Below, one piece after another: positions 33,600-46,957 of a DNA stretch of 64,000 bases. Source of the DNA: Pinus tabuliformis. Its lineage: Eukaryota; Streptophyta; Pinopsida; Pinales; Pinaceae. The DNA lies in contig CM062816.1 of the NCBI GenBank assembly GCA_031772625.1, forward strand, positions 1,671,649,566 to 1,671,713,565, given 5' to 3'. The notes under the pieces are model-generated. The model was given only the letters and a program-made list of their open reading frames with translations, had not been told where the DNA came from and made no database searches. Each line of letters begins with the position of its first letter. Position 1 is the first letter of the stretch. A program made the position numbers and the translations under genes.

Positions 33600-33771
33600 T
33601 GGAAAATAGAGTGGTCTCATACTCACATGACATGGAGTCACTTCCATTAGCTACCACTAGGTGCACCACACATACCCCTAAAGTGAACATGGGTTAATCA
33701 GGGGATCAAAATAAAAAAAACTCATAATATTTTACATAATAAATTTATGTGCTCTATCAAGTGAGCTACCC
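33600..33771 (-). mobile_element. tRNA-derived SINE-like element (candidate)
   Basis: On the minus strand 33771 to 33751 reads GGGTAGCTCACTTGATAGAGC, close to a tRNA 5' half with A box. About 45 bases later TTGATCCCCTGATT (33710-33697) sits where a B box would. This spacing fits a tRNA head, but the anticodon region is AT-rich and cannot fold as a tRNA, so a SINE head or tRNA relic is more likely than a gene. End and target-site duplication not found. Confidence 0.4.
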
Positions 33772-34925
33772 AAAAACATGATCTATCTATACATATGTCA
33801 TGTTAATGAATAACATACTATAAGATGAAATAAATAGTGTTGAGTTTCTCTTTTTGTGCAATAAGTGGTATATTATAAAAGCAAAAATCTTAAATCTTGA
33901 CCATCTCTTTTTTTATTTTTTTGGTCAAATATTTGTTCACATTATTTTTTTGTTTCTAGATAGCTACAAAAGGTATCATTATTTTTGTGAACATTATTAT
34001 TTATGTTAGCCCACAAAATTTCTAATAATATATCAACAATAATTATTTAATAAAAAGCTAGTGATAATAATAATATGATGCAACAAAATTATAACTCAAA
34101 GTTGATAATAATATAAACTCAATGTTGACAGTCAAAGTTGATAATAATATACAATAATAATATATTTCTCATTTGATACAACACATGGTGGATTGGATTA
34201 TTAGTACATTACAAAGTTTCATCATTCATTCTCGTGTTTAGTATTCATTTTTTGTATCCTTACCTAGGCTTCGATGAGCACGTTGGACTTTGATTGCTTT
34301 TCCCTTCACTTCTAATTGATATATTTCTCACTTGAGTTGTGGATTAGTATTAAAGATATTTGATTTAACTGTAAATTCAATGGGGTGATTTATTCATTCC
34401 ATCTGGATAAACCCTTAATCATGACTACCAAATTTCTCTTTCTTTTACTTTCAAAACCCATAGGATACTTTTACCCAGAGCTCGTTAGCAATTTACTCCA
34501 TGCCTTGGGAGACATGAACCCTTAAGCTCTTATTTCTCATGCTCCACGCGACACTTACAGGAGTTGGCAAAAAACTAATCTAGCGTCACAAAAGATTAAC
34601 TCTAATTTATGCTCATGAGATGTGGATTTCTCATTCTCCTTGTGACGGAAGTCACTCTCTAGTGAATGAGTAAAAGTGAAGAGAGTGGGATAAAGGTAAT
34701 GGAAGGAAGGTGATCTGACCGTTGCAAATCACAACTCTACAAAAGAGTAGTAGAAAAAGAGAGATTTTTTTTCGGAAAAGGGTAATATTTCCTCTGTATG
34801 TTTCGATTATTGGAGATAAGTTTTGTGGAATAGTGGGAAACAACATCCAAAGTTTATGACTAGACACTTGGAGGAAAACAAAACAAAAGGGGAAATATCC
34901 AAAGTGTTTGAGTAGCCATTGGGAA
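33772..34925. other. AT-rich non-coding stretch
   Basis: About 1.1 kb with no gene recognised. The 71-aa minus-strand ORF at 34652-34867 has no motif. A short duplicated phrase (GTTGATAATAATAT) lies near 34100-34150. Confidence 0.5.
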
Positions 34926-34930
34926 GAAAT

Positions 34931-35368
34931 TGTAGGAATTTACAGGGTAAGTTCCTCAGACATAACACCAAAGGACATCGCTCACAAGCAGATCACAGAT
35001 CAATACACCAGTATTCTTGACGTGGTTAAAACCCTCAAAGAGGGAAACAGTCCATGGCTTGAGCCAACGTGGCCACTTCATGCAATTTATTAATAAAAGA
35101 ATGAAAATTTACATAAGCTTCTCTCATAAACGATTACCCTACAAATGACCCTCCATGCTCTTTAAATAGAGATCATGGACCAATCAGGTGTTAAGCCACG
35201 GATCAAGTGTTGGTAATACCGAGCAGATAATGAATCGTTGGATCACTAGATATCATGACTGTTGAATTGTAAGTTACAAAAGTACATAGTAAAGAAATAC
35301 ACTTTACCTAACTCTACACTAGACCAAGTTATACTTAACTATTTCCTATGTGTCAGAATATCCTAACA
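34931..35368 (-). repeat. 3' LTR of Copia-2
   Basis: Homologous to 40585-41009. Compared with that copy it has substitutions and a small extra stretch near 35140. Begins TGTTAGGATATTC on the minus strand. Confidence 0.92.
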
Positions 35369-35449
35369 TCCCCCCTTAAGAACAATTTGGGATAGGATTG
35401 AAGGATGTACAAATATGACACAATAGGAGAAGGAAGGAGGCATTAGAGC

Positions 35450-38400
35450 CTATCCCCCCTTAGTGACAACTTCCTAAACTCTAACCATAAATCGAATTTT
35501 ATTAAACTTCGCCTCTGTGAGAGCCTTTGTAAATATGTCTACAACTTGATCATCTGCTGAACAATATTGAACTGGATCATCACACCAAATTGTAGTCGGA
35601 TGTTGTTGCTGAAAGCCAAACTCTGACAAGATCTGACGAAGCCATAGGGATTCCTTACTAGCTTCTACGACACCACGATACTCTACCTCTGCTGAAGAAA
35701 GGGAAATGGCACTTTGTTTCTTTCAAGCCCATGTAATAGGTCCTGAACCAAGAGTGAACACATAACTTGCAGTAGACTTTCGATCATTAGGATCACCAGC
35801 CCAATCAGAATCAGTGAAACGAACTAATAGAGGAGATGCTTCTGCACTGTAACGAATCCCAAACTGGATTATACCTTGAACATAAGAAAGTATTCTTTTA
35901 GCTGCTTTCCAATGACTTTCATGTGGGTTTTACATAAACTGGGCAATAAGGCCAACAACAAAGGAAAGGTTAGGACGAGTATGGGTCAGATACAAAAGTT
36001 TTCCGACAAGTTGACGATATAAGGTAGCATCAACTTTAGGGGAAGTACAAGTGATTGAAATTTTGGCTCCAAACTAAAAGGGAGAAGGGACTGGCTTACA
36101 GTCTTCCATGTGAAAATGGCGTAGAAGATCACATGCGTATTTGGACTAGGAAACGAAAATACCTTCCTTGGATTGCAGGACTTGAAGACCAAGAAAATAA
36201 TGCAAGTGTCATAAGTTTGTCATTTCAAACTTCTTCTTAAGGCTGGACTTCACATGGTTTATAAGGTTGGGATCACTACTAGTAAGGATAAGATCATCAA
36301 CATAAAGAACAAGAATGATAAGAGACTTGCCCACTTTCTTGGTGTAGACTGTATCGTCAGAATGACACCTAGAAAATCTAGTTTCTAAAAGAAATCTATC
36401 CATTTTGGCATACCAAGCCCAAGGGGCTTGCTTGAGACCATAAAGGGATTTCTTAAGCTGACATACAAGGTTGGAGTCTGTTTGTATAAAGCCAGTAGGT
36501 TGTTCCATATAGATTTATTAATGCAAGTCCCCATGTAAGAAGGCAGATTTAACATCCATCTGATGGACTTCCCATTTGAAAGAGGCGACAAGGGAAAGAA
36601 AAATGCAGATAGAGTTCATTTTGGCATCAGGGGAGAAGGTTTCAGTATATTCAATGCCTTCAACTTGTGAAAAACCCTTAGCAACAAGACGAGCTTTATT
36701 TTTATCAACTTTTCTCTCTGGTCCATACTTGGTTCTAACAAGTTTTCTATCTGGTCCATACTTTTCTAACAAGTTTTCGTCCCTTTGGAAGGGGAACAAG
36801 GTCCCATGTATCATTTGCCAATAATGAACGATATTCTTCATTCATAGCTATGTCCCAATCTAGATGGCCTGAAGTTTCTGCAAAGGTGTCAAGATCATAA
36901 TTAGACGAAGCTTGAGCTAGTAAAGAAGAGGCTCTATCGAACTGAGAACGTGTACATCGCTGATCCGTAGGATCACCAGCAAGAGAACCTGCTGCATTCC
37001 GACTAGCATGGACCCATTTTGGAAGCTAAGGAGCTGAAGGAGGATTCTGAGAAGGTGGGGGAGGATTGTCATCCTTGCTGTCATCATCTGAAGAAGAAAT
37101 ATTTTCAGAAGTAGAGGGGATATAGAGAGGCGTTACATCCGCCGAACTAGGCTCATAGGTCGATATATTTTTAGCAAACTTTACATCTCTTTTAATGAAA
37201 ACATTTTTGGACTTAAGTGGAATAAGTCTGTATCCTTTGACATCTTCAGAATATCCAACAAAAATACATTTTCACTCTTAGGTTCTAAAGCTTTATGTTT
37301 CTCATCTAGAATATGGGCCCATGCTTCACTTCCAAAAACACGAAAGTGACTTACATCTTGTTTAATTGAGCTCCATGCTTCTTCTGGAGTGATATTCTTT
37401 AAAAACTTAGTAGGAGTGCAATTTATTATGTAATTTGCATAGTTAATTGCTTCTGCCCAAAAATTAAGACTAAGTCCTTCAGATTGAAATATACAATTAG
37501 CCATTTCCTTTAAGGTGTGATTCTTCCTTTCAGCTACACCATTTTGTTGTGGAGTATATGGAACAATATGTTGCATTTGAATTCCATTCTTAGTGTAAAA
37601 GTTGATGAATTTTCGGTTGACATATTGTCTGCCATTATGAGATCTTAGCTTAAGAATTTGATGTCTAGATTGTTTTTCAAAAAAGGCATTAAAGGCCAAG
37701 AACATGTCAAATACTTCACTCTTGAGTTTTAAGAAGTATACCCAAGTGCGTTTGGAGAAATCATCAATGAAAGTTAAGAAATTCTTGTAGCCACAGAATG
37801 AAACAACTGGAAGTGGACCACATAAATCACCATGCATAAGTTGTAAAGGGCCTGAGGCGTGCCAAGAGGCACGTTTTTCAGAACTATCCTGATGATGTTT
37901 TCTGACTACACATTCGGAACAAACACCATCTCTGCAAGATACCATTAGAAGGCCTATCACCATATTCTCTTTACATAGATTCTGAAGGGAGTGATAGTTT
38001 ATGTGACCAAATCACTCATGCCAAAGTTTTGTCACTTCATCATTATGAGCAACAAATACTGAGGGAAGATTTAATGACCCAAAGTTGTTAAACTTATACA
38101 ACCTTGTAGAATCATCAGCAATCCAGTAGCTAAAATCTGTCTAGGATCTCTTAGGTCCTTAATTACAACATTGTGAGATGAAAATTCAACGATTTTACCT
38201 TCACCTGCATTAGTTATTTGATATACAGATAGAAGGTTGCAGGATAAGGTTGGAACACATAATACATCATTAAATTGACCATTGTCTATATGAACAGTTC
38301 CAATCCCTACAACACTAAGAGATATATCATCACCAACATATATATTTTTGGTGTTACAATCATTTAAAGAAGAAAACATGGCTTTGTTTTTGGCCATGTG

Positions 38401-39431
38401 ATAAGAAGCTCCAGAATCAATGAGCCACTCATGAGAATTAGAAGAAGAAGATACATTTAGTGCATATCCAGACCGAGATGTTTGACAACCACATGCAAAA
38501 AGTGCTATTCCTGAAGATGAAGTTGAAGTTGAAGAGTGCTCCAAATGGATGTTATGCTTCTTCATTGCTGCTTCCAAGGCTTCCATCTTCTTAAAGCATT
38601 TGGATTCTAAGTGGCCATCTCGATTACAAAAGTGGCAATGTCTATCAATCTTCTTCCCTTTGTTTTTATTTGCCTTATCATTTTGTTGAAATGATTTTTC
38701 ATTTTGAGATTGAAATTGCTTAGCACCCTTATTTGGTTTAGGACCATTCTTTTTAGGATATGGCTTCTTTGGATTATTTGAATTTGGTTGTTGTTGGGCA
38801 GCTAAGGCTTTCTTATAAGAGTTTCCAAGATTAAGAAGACCAAGGTGTAAGATTTTTTCTTGTTCTCTTATTAAAGAATCACAAACAACATCAAAGGAAG
38901 GGGACTTGTAGTCTTGTCATTGAGAAATGAAGGCTTCTCTTGTAGAATGGAATGTGGAAACAAACACAAAGTAGGATGGTCCCAACTTAGTAAGAATGGA
39001 ATATATAAGTTTACCATCTTCTTTCTTAACCTTAACACCTTCCAAGAGAAGTCTAAGGGTCTTGAAATTGGACAAAAAATCTTCAATGGAAGAAAAATTA
39101 TTGGGGTCCAATGTAAGCAACTCATTTTCGAGTTGATGGGCTCTAAGTTCATTTTTAATTCCAAAAACTTTAGTGATCTATTTCATTGCTTCATTAGGAG
39201 TATCAAGTTCTGCGATATGGAATCTAAGGTCTAGAGAAATAGACATCCTTATCAACCACGTGCTTGATCTTGCCTATTTTCCCATTTGGTTGCCTTATCT
39301 TCATCTTTCGGTTTGGTTTCTTGGCCTGAGGCTATTTTGTAAATACCTTTACTTCTAAGTAAATCCACAATGTAGGACCACCATTGGAAGTAGTTGGTGC
39401 TGTCAAGAATAACTTGGCATGGAATTTCCAT
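35450..39431 (-). pseudogene. Copia-2 gag-pol polyprotein, heavily broken
   Basis: Minus-strand coding relics in order from 39431: gag (MEIPCQVILDSTNYFQWW), broken after about 60 codons; a gag continuation with zinc knuckle CHFCNRDGHLESKC; the protease WLIDSGASYHM near 38410; the integrase (MHGDLCGPL, NGVAERKNHT); reverse transcriptase (KARLVAKGFSQVEG, QMDVKSAFLHGD, LYGLKQAPWAW, YVDDLI near 36310); and RNase H relics (TDSDWAGD, LSSAEVEYRG). The second catalytic Asp of integrase is changed: the family's SDNGGEY-type motif reads RSHNGRQY at about 37640. Reverse transcriptase carries a short in-frame duplication (KYGPDRK.. then KYGPERK..) near 36740. Stops and frameshifts separate almost every domain, so no active product. 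Confidence 0.92.
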
Positions 39432-40570
39432 TTTAATAGAAACTAAAGCTATAGATGTTGAAACTAAGTGTTCCAACGGAAAGATCTCGAAAAAATATGT
39501 TGATTCAAGAAAAACGGCTCTGAAAACGGCTTCCAATGAAGAAGCTATGGATTTTTGAAGAACAATTGTTGAAGATGTCGAAGAAGTGTGGGAATGTGTG
39601 GAAATGAATGATAATCTTATATTTAAAAAAATTTGCCCCCTTTCCAGACTTAATCTAATTAGCTCACTTTTTAAAAAAAATGTATGACTCACTTTTATAA
39701 ATAAGTGAAAGCCACTTTTACAATGGTACTTTATGAGCTACCCACTAAATCGTAACTTAAATAAAAGATAAAGAGACTTTAGAATTATAAGTGACTCACT
39801 TTTTGTAGTGGGTGAGAACAGTTTTACATAAAGTAACTTTAAAACATAAGTTACATGTGGTTTTTTAAAAAGTAACTCAACAAAAAGAAAGACTTGAACT
39901 AAAGACCTCTATTCTCATGAAGTAACTTTGGACCAAGTGAACTAGTTTAAAAGGTTAGTAATTTTTGGAAAAGAGGAAGGTTTTTTTTGGTAGGCACCGA
40001 AGCTTTGGGGTGCGTGCTTACTTGAGAAAACTCTTTTTGTCCTACAAAACAAAAACCACAAAACCCAAAATGGAAATACAAAAAAAAACCTTATGGTTTG
40101 AAGTTAGCTTTACCTGGAAACTAACAATTTTCCTCAATGTTTCTGATTTTTCGACATCACACTAAGGCACGGCGGAAAAGAGCATACACATGAGAAAAAA
40201 CTTCTTTCTATTCCTTATTTGCCTAGATCGTATAGAGTCACGGGCAAAGGGCATGTACGTAGAAATGAAAGGTGTAGATCCAGTAATAAAAAACAAAGAG
40301 ATAAATAAACCAAATTAAACAGAGATAAAATAACTAGAAGCTGCAAATAAACACTGTATACCTCCAGATCTTAAAAATGATGTAGCTAGGGCTACCAGGG
40401 ACCTTTTTGCGTGAAACGAAAGGGGTTCCTCACTGGAACAAATGCTCCTAACACAATAAAGCAGTCCTCTCGACCCGAAAGTAGTCAGAAACATCAGATC
40501 TAGGAAACGGTAGTCGGATGTAATTCTACCGGCATCAGATTTGGATCACCAACAGATGCGGTATTTAACT
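39432..40570 (-). other. Copia-2 leader region
   Basis: About 1.1 kb between primer-binding site and gag, long for a copia leader. It includes a stretch at 39700-39900 with repeated ACTCACTTTT/AAGTGA phrases and may hold a nested relic. No gene recognised; the 66-aa ORF at 39965-40165 has no motif. Confidence 0.5.
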
Positions 40571-40584
40571 TGGCTATGATGCCA

Positions 40585-41009
40585 TGTAGGAATTTACAAG
40601 GTAAGTTCCTCAGATAGAACACCAAAGGACACCGCTCACAAATAGTTCAAGATCAATAGACTAGTATTCTTGATGTGGTTAAAACCCTCAAAGAGGGAAA
40701 CAGTCCACGACCTGAGCCAACGCGACCACTTCAGGAAATTTACTAATAAAAGAATGAAAACTTACATAAGCTTCTCTCATGAACGGTTACCCTCCATGCT
40801 CTTTAAATAGAGATCATGGACCAATCGGGTATTAAGCCACCGATCAAGTGTTGGTAATACCAAGGAGAGAATGAACCGTCAGATCACTACATATCACGAC
40901 CGTTGGATTGTAAGTTACAAAAGTACATAGTAAAGAAACACACTTTACCTAACTCTACACTAGACCAAGTTATGCTTAACTATTTCCTATGTGTTGGAAT
41001 ATCCTAACA
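40585..41009 (-). repeat. 5' LTR of Copia-2
   Basis: Partner of 34931-35368; next to the primer-binding site on its inner side and the GAAAT duplication on its outer side. Confidence 0.92.
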
Positions 41010-42080
41010 GAAATGGAACGAAAAAATTGATAATTTTATAAAATTAGGATAAGGAATGTAGCTATAAAATTATTTAAATTCGAAAAATATCATATTTATT
41101 TTAAATTCAAAAAATATCATATTTATTTTAATTAATTCTAATGTTCATTTGAAAATATAATTATCATTTTAATTTTTTTAATAATTATTTTTAAAATAAA
41201 TTTATTAAATAATGTATAAAATTGATATAAATTTAAAAATATTATTGAATTTGTCAAGTATATTAACTAGATATATATAAGTTAAATTTCAACTATTGCA
41301 GTACAAGCAAAGTAAAGGAAGACTTTCGCAAATATGCTTAGTGGACACTCCACTTATGATTGGATTAAAAGAAATTGCCTAAAGATGATAAAGTGAATAA
41401 ATAAAGGAAAATGCTTAAATTGACTTATGATTGGATTAAAAGAAATTGCATAAAGATGATAAAGTGAATAAATAAAGGAAAATGCTTAAATTGACATGTT
41501 AAGGAGGGGTATGAAGTAAATGAAAAGAAAATGTAAAATAATAAAAATAGGTAAAAATGATGAAAAATAAATTATTTATGTTAAGGAGGGGTATGAATTA
41601 AATTAAAAGAAAATGTAAAATAATAAAAATAGGTAAAAATGATGAAAAATAGATTATTTTAGGGAATTGGAATAGATAATAAATAGGGGTATAAAGTAAT
41701 TTTAGGGCTATAAAAAGATCTTAAAATTATAAAAGTATTTTATGGTTATACATTTATTTAGTAAAGAGATGGATGCTAAAAGGAAGAAGATGGAAATCTA
41801 AATTATTAAAGAGAAATATTAAAAAAAAAGAGAAATCGAGGGGGAAAAAGGAACAAGAGGAGAGTCAAGATTGGATAATTTTGTAAAATTATTATTAGAA
41901 ATGTAGTTACAAAACTATTTAAATTCTTTTAATTACAAAAGGATCCTATTTATTTTAATTCTCTCCTTCATTTGAAAAACAATTGTAATTTTAAATCATT
42001 GTTTGTTTTTAATTATTCTTAAAATAAATTTATTAAATAAAGCATAACATTTATATAAATCTAAAAATATTATTGCATTG
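41010..42080. repeat. Dispersed AT-rich repeat, additional copies with local duplications
   Basis: 41010-41290 resembles 2820-3050, and 41370-42080 resembles 2460-3000 (landmarks AGATGATAAAGTGAATAAA, GAGGGGTATGAAGTAAAT, AGAGAAATATTAAAA). Two short tandem duplications lie inside, around 41386-41500 and 41509-41655. Non-coding. Confidence 0.75.
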
Positions 42081-42129
42081 GTTAAATATATTAACTAGCA
42101 CAACCACATTTATATCAACCACGTTAACA

Positions 42130-42900
42130 ATTATTATGAGTATTTTTTTAAACACCAACTATTTATGATTATTAATAACTATATAAATAATAACTATTAT
42201 TTATATATATTATTATATGATTATTATATTAATATTATAATAATAATATAAACTCATAATAATATTAGTAATATTAATTCATAATAAGAATAACTCATAA
42301 TAATATTAGATTATCTTTATATTATTATAATAATATAATTATTATTATATTACTATAATAATAATAATATAAAATTATAAAAATAATATAACAATTATAA
42401 TTATATTATAATAATAATAATAATAATATAATATATTATCATTGTATTATTTAATAATATAATAATATAATTATTATTACAATAATAATATAATAGCTAT
42501 TGTATTAATAATAATAATACAATAATAATAATAATAATAATAATATATTACTACTACTATTATTATAATAATAATAATAATAATAATATTGAATTATATT
42601 AATCACAATTATATTGAATTATAATAATAATAATAATATTAACTCATAGTAACAACCATGATCCAATAATAATTAAAATTGTGATAAGGGAATTATTGTG
42701 TGTACTTTTTTAAAGACCAACTATTTATCATTATTAATAAATATATAAATAATAACAACGATATTCTTATATATTTATATGCTTATGATTATTTTAATAA
42801 TATAAACTCATAATAATATTAGTAATATAAATTAATTATAATAATAATTATTCTTATGCTTATTATTATTTTATTATAATTTTTAGGCTTTATTAATTCA
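42130..42900. repeat. (AAT)n / AT-rich microsatellite region
   Basis: Long runs of AAT/ATT trinucleotides and AT-only sequence, interrupted near 42640-42720. No coding content. Confidence 0.9.
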
Positions 42901-42954
42901 ACCATATTTATTTTAGTATTTTTAATATTTATCTTAGGGTTTGTATACATTGGA

Positions 42955-43140
42955 TTTATAATATTAATTCCTTTTATTTAATATTATTCCCTAGGGTTCA
43001 TAATCCCTTGGGATTTCAGTATTATATTATTTATAAATATTTATTATATTATTGTTATAATATTATTATTACCCAAGGGATTAATATTGAAATTCCAAGG
43101 GATTATGAACCTGAGGGAATAATATTAAACAAAATGGTAT
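42955..43140. repeat. Imperfect inverted repeat of about 65 bp per arm
   Basis: The left arm contains TTATTCCCTAGGGTTCATAA, and the right arm (about 43085-43140) contains its reverse complement with few changes (TTATGAACCTGAGGGAATAA). A spacer of roughly 55 AT-only bases lies between. It could form a hairpin in single-stranded DNA or RNA. It sits at the edge of the satellite-like array and is made of the same CCCAAGGGATTA vocabulary. Confidence 0.75.
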
Positions 43141-46100
43141 AATATTATAAACCCAAGGAACTAATAAACAAAATCATTTAATATAATAAACCCAAGGAAT
43201 TAGTGAACCCAAGGTATAAATATTAAAAACCTAAGAGATCAAGAAGCGCAAAGGATTGATATTACAAACACAAGGGATTAATAAAGTTGACCATGATTGA
43301 TATTATAAACCCAAGTTAATAATAAACCCAAAGGATTAATACTAAAACCCCAAGGGATTATTAACCCAAGGAAATAATATTAAACCCAAGGGACTAATAT
43401 TATAAACCCAACATTGGTAAACGCTAATATAAATATTAGAAAGACTAAAATAAGCATGATTTATTTTCATGGTGAGAAAATCCTTGTCATAATGTGACAT
43501 TCAACTATGGCTAACCGTGGCTAGCTATGACTGTCAATGGTTGACCATGATCGATATTGTAAACCTATGGGAATAATAAACCGAAGTGATTGATATTATA
43601 AACCCAAAGGAATAATAAACTCGAGGGCTTAATACTAAAACCCAAAGGATTATGAATCCCAGGGAATAATATTAAACCCACGGGACTAATATTATAAACC
43701 TAACGTATATAAACCCTAAGATAAATATTATAAACACTAAAATAAGCATGATTGACCATCATTGATTTTAATTTTGAGACAATCCTTATCACAATTCCAT
43801 GTTGGAACATGGTTGACTATGGTTGACTTCATAATAATCCATGGTTGACTGCAGAATAATAAACCTAAGGGATTGATATATAAACCTAAATGAATAATAA
43901 ACCCAAGGGATTAATACTAAAACCCCAAGGGATTATGAACCTAAGGGAATAATATTAAATCCAAGGGACTAATATCATGGACCCGACATTTGCAAACCCA
44001 AATATAAATATTACAAAGACTAAAATAAACATGATTTATTTTCATGGTGACACAATCCTTGTCACAATGTGACATTTAACCATGGTTGACCATGATTGAC
44101 AATGGTTGACCATGATCGATATTATAAACCTAAGGGAATAATAAACCCAAGGGATTAATATGAGAAACCTAAAGGAATAATAAAATGAAGGGATTAATAC
44201 TAAAACCCAAAGGGATTATGAACCCAAGGGAATAATATTAAACCCAAGGGACTAATAGTATAAACCAAACGTATATAAACCCTAAGATAAATATTATAAA
44301 CACTAAAATAAACATGATCGACCATTGTTGATTTTCATATTGAGACAATAATTATCACAATTCTGTGTTGGACCATGGTTGAGATTGTAATAAACTATGT
44401 TTGACTTGGGAATAATAAATCCAAGCGATTGATATTATAAACACAAAGGAAAAATAAACCCAGGGATGAATACTAAAACCCCAAGGTATTATGAACCTAA
44501 GGGAATAATATTAAACAAAAGGGACTAATAATATAAATCCAAGGTATACAAACCCTAAGATAAATATTAAAAATACTAAAATAAACTTGGTTGAATTAAT
44601 AAACCCTAACAATTAATATTTTAAACTCAAGGGATTAATAAACCAAATGGATTATTAATACTATAAACCAAAGGAAATAATAAACCCAACCATTTGATAT
44701 TAAAAACCCAACGAATTAGTGAACCCAAGGGATAAATATTAAAAACCCAAGGGATAAAAAATCGGAACTGATGGATATTATAGACATGAGAGATTAATAA
44801 AGTTGGCCATGATTTATATTGTAAACCCAACCTAATAATAAACCCAAGGGAATAATATTAAACCCAAGATACTAATATTATAAACCCACAGTGGTGAACC
44901 CTAATATACATATTACAAACACTAAAATAAACATGGTTTATTTTCATGGTGAGACAATCCTTGTCACAATGCGACATTCAACCATGGTTGACCATGGTTG
45001 GAAACGATTTATAATGGTTGACCATGATTGATATTGTAAACCTAAGGGAATAATAAACCCAAGGGATTGATATTATAAACCCAAAGGAATAATAAACCCA
45101 AGGTATTAACACTAAAACCCCAAGGGATTATGAACCCAAGGGAATAATATTAAACCCAAGGGACTAATATTATAAACCCAATGTACATAAACCTTAAGAC
45201 AAATATTATAAACACTAAAATAAACATGAATAACCATCATTGTTTTTCATAGTGAGACAATCCTTATCACAATTCCATGTTGGACCATGGTTGAGATCAT
45301 AATAAACCATAGTTGAATGGGGAATAATAAACCCAAGAGATTGATGTTGGATAATGGTTGATCATGGTCAAACATGGTTGTTTATTATTGACCATTGTTG
45401 AATAATATTAAACCCTAGGAATATGAACCCTTAGATCAATAAACCGAAAGGATTGATATTATAAACCCAAGGGAATAATAAACCTAAGGGATAAAAATTA
45501 TAAACTCAATGCATATAAACCCTAGCATGACTATTGTAAACTCTAAAATAAACATGGTTTACCATGGTTGATTTCCATATTAGATTAATTTATTGTGATA
45601 TTGATATAATCATAAATAGTTGGACAAATATTTAACCCTTGATATTTGGGTTTTATAAAACCAAGAGATTATTAATATTACAAACCCAAGGCATTAATAT
45701 TATAAAAATAAATGATTAATAAATGCAAGGTATCAATATACCCAAGGAATCAATAAACACAACGAGCTAATATTAAAAACCAAAACGATTAATAAACCCC
45801 AGGAATTAAGTTTTTAAGGTCACAGGATTAATAAAACAAAGGGATTAATAGAACGAAGAAACCCAAGCATTTGAAATTATAAACCTAAGGAATTAATAAA
45901 CCCAAGGGAGAAATATTACAAATGCAAGGGATCAAAAATGGCAAGGGATCAATATTAAAAAAAGAAGGGATTAATAGAACATAGGAATTAATATTTAAAA
46001 CCCAACATATTGATGAACCCACGTGACTCTGAATATTATAAACCTAAGGGACCAATAAAACCTAGGGATTGTTAATATTATGATAGCAACACACTAATAA

Positions 46101-46350
46101 ATTGAAGGGATAAACATTGTAAATGTAAGGGATTAATATTAAACCTTTGGACTATTATTTAAACCTTAATATTGGGGATTAATAAAACAAAAGGAAATAA
46201 ATGATAAATCAGAGGAATTATTAATATTACAAACTTAAATAACAAATAAACCTAATCATTTAATATTATAAACCCAAGGATATAGTAAACCGAACCTAAG
46301 CCCTAAATCCATGGTATCAATATTATAAACATAAATAATGCTATAACACA
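43141..46350. repeat. Satellite-like array, approximately 285-bp monomers in two types
   Basis: Dense repeats of AAACCCAAGGGATTAATA and AATAATATTAAACCC. A longer unit is marked by ACTAAAATAAACATG at about 43445, 43740, 44025, 44305, 44578, 44930, 45220 and 45548, mostly 275-295 bp apart. Units followed by TTTATTTTCATGGTGAGA (type A) alternate with units followed by GACCATCATTGATTTTCAT (type B), giving a dimer of about 570-580 bp. Many contain CATGGTTGACCATGG. Order fades after 45600. No coding potential; the 67-aa ORF at 44627-44830 is a translation of the repeat. Confidence 0.8.
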
Positions 46351-46957
46351 AAAAATAATAAAAAAAGATAAACCAAAACCAATATAAGAACCACATTGCA
46401 AACCATAAAGTATTAAAACATGATAAATCATCATCACATTAATAATAACACATTTATATCACTACATTATAAACAATAAATAAATTTTAAGCCATAGATA
46501 CATTGACATCAATACATGAATGTATTAATAGTATAAATATCAAGAATATTGATATAAACACCTAGAACATGAAAGCCCAACAATAATATTATAAATTTAA
46601 ACAACATTTTCATTTATGAAAGACGTGAACAAAGTGAAGGGATCCACACAAAATACCACAACAATCACAAATTAAAGAGAAAGAAATAAAATAGTAACAC
46701 TGCCATTGGAGCAAAGGAACATAAATGCAAAAAACACATCTAAATTGCACACATTGGATTTAAAGAAGAACAACATAATAGACATTTTAAGACTATAGAT
46801 ATACAATTTTCTACATAAAAACAACAACGAGAAAAAAAATTCAATTTCACCAACATCGCAACCACAAAAGGAACATTGATTCTTAACATATATATTTTGT
46901 TTTCTTTACATCAAATAATTCAACTACAAAATAGAACTCGAAATAGTCCATCAAAAG
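46351..46957. other. AT-rich non-coding stretch
   Basis: No gene or repeat with clear period recognised; degenerate traces of the satellite vocabulary persist to about 46600. Confidence 0.5.

Larger units (their letters stand above)
34931..41009 (-). mobile_element. Ty1/copia retrotransposon Copia-2, complete ends, decayed
   Basis: LTRs at 34931-35368 and 40585-41009 (about 438 and 425 bp), both TGTAGGAATTTACA ... ATCCTAACA on the plus strand, flanked by GAAAT at 34926-34930 and 41010-41014. Minus-strand polarity is shown by the primer-binding site TGGCATCATAGCCA just inside 40584 and the polypurine tract CTTAAGGGGGGA next to 35368. LTR differences and many coding lesions indicate an older insertion than Copia-1. 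Confidence 0.95.

Noticed and set aside
33747-33771. Functional tRNA gene
   Set aside because: Only the 5' half and a weak B box are tRNA-like; the anticodon arm cannot form.
43141-46350. Possible interstitial telomeric repeat (AAACCCTAA-like phrases)
   Set aside because: The dominant phrase is AAACCCAAGGG, not a run of CCCTAAA units, and the period is about 285 bp.
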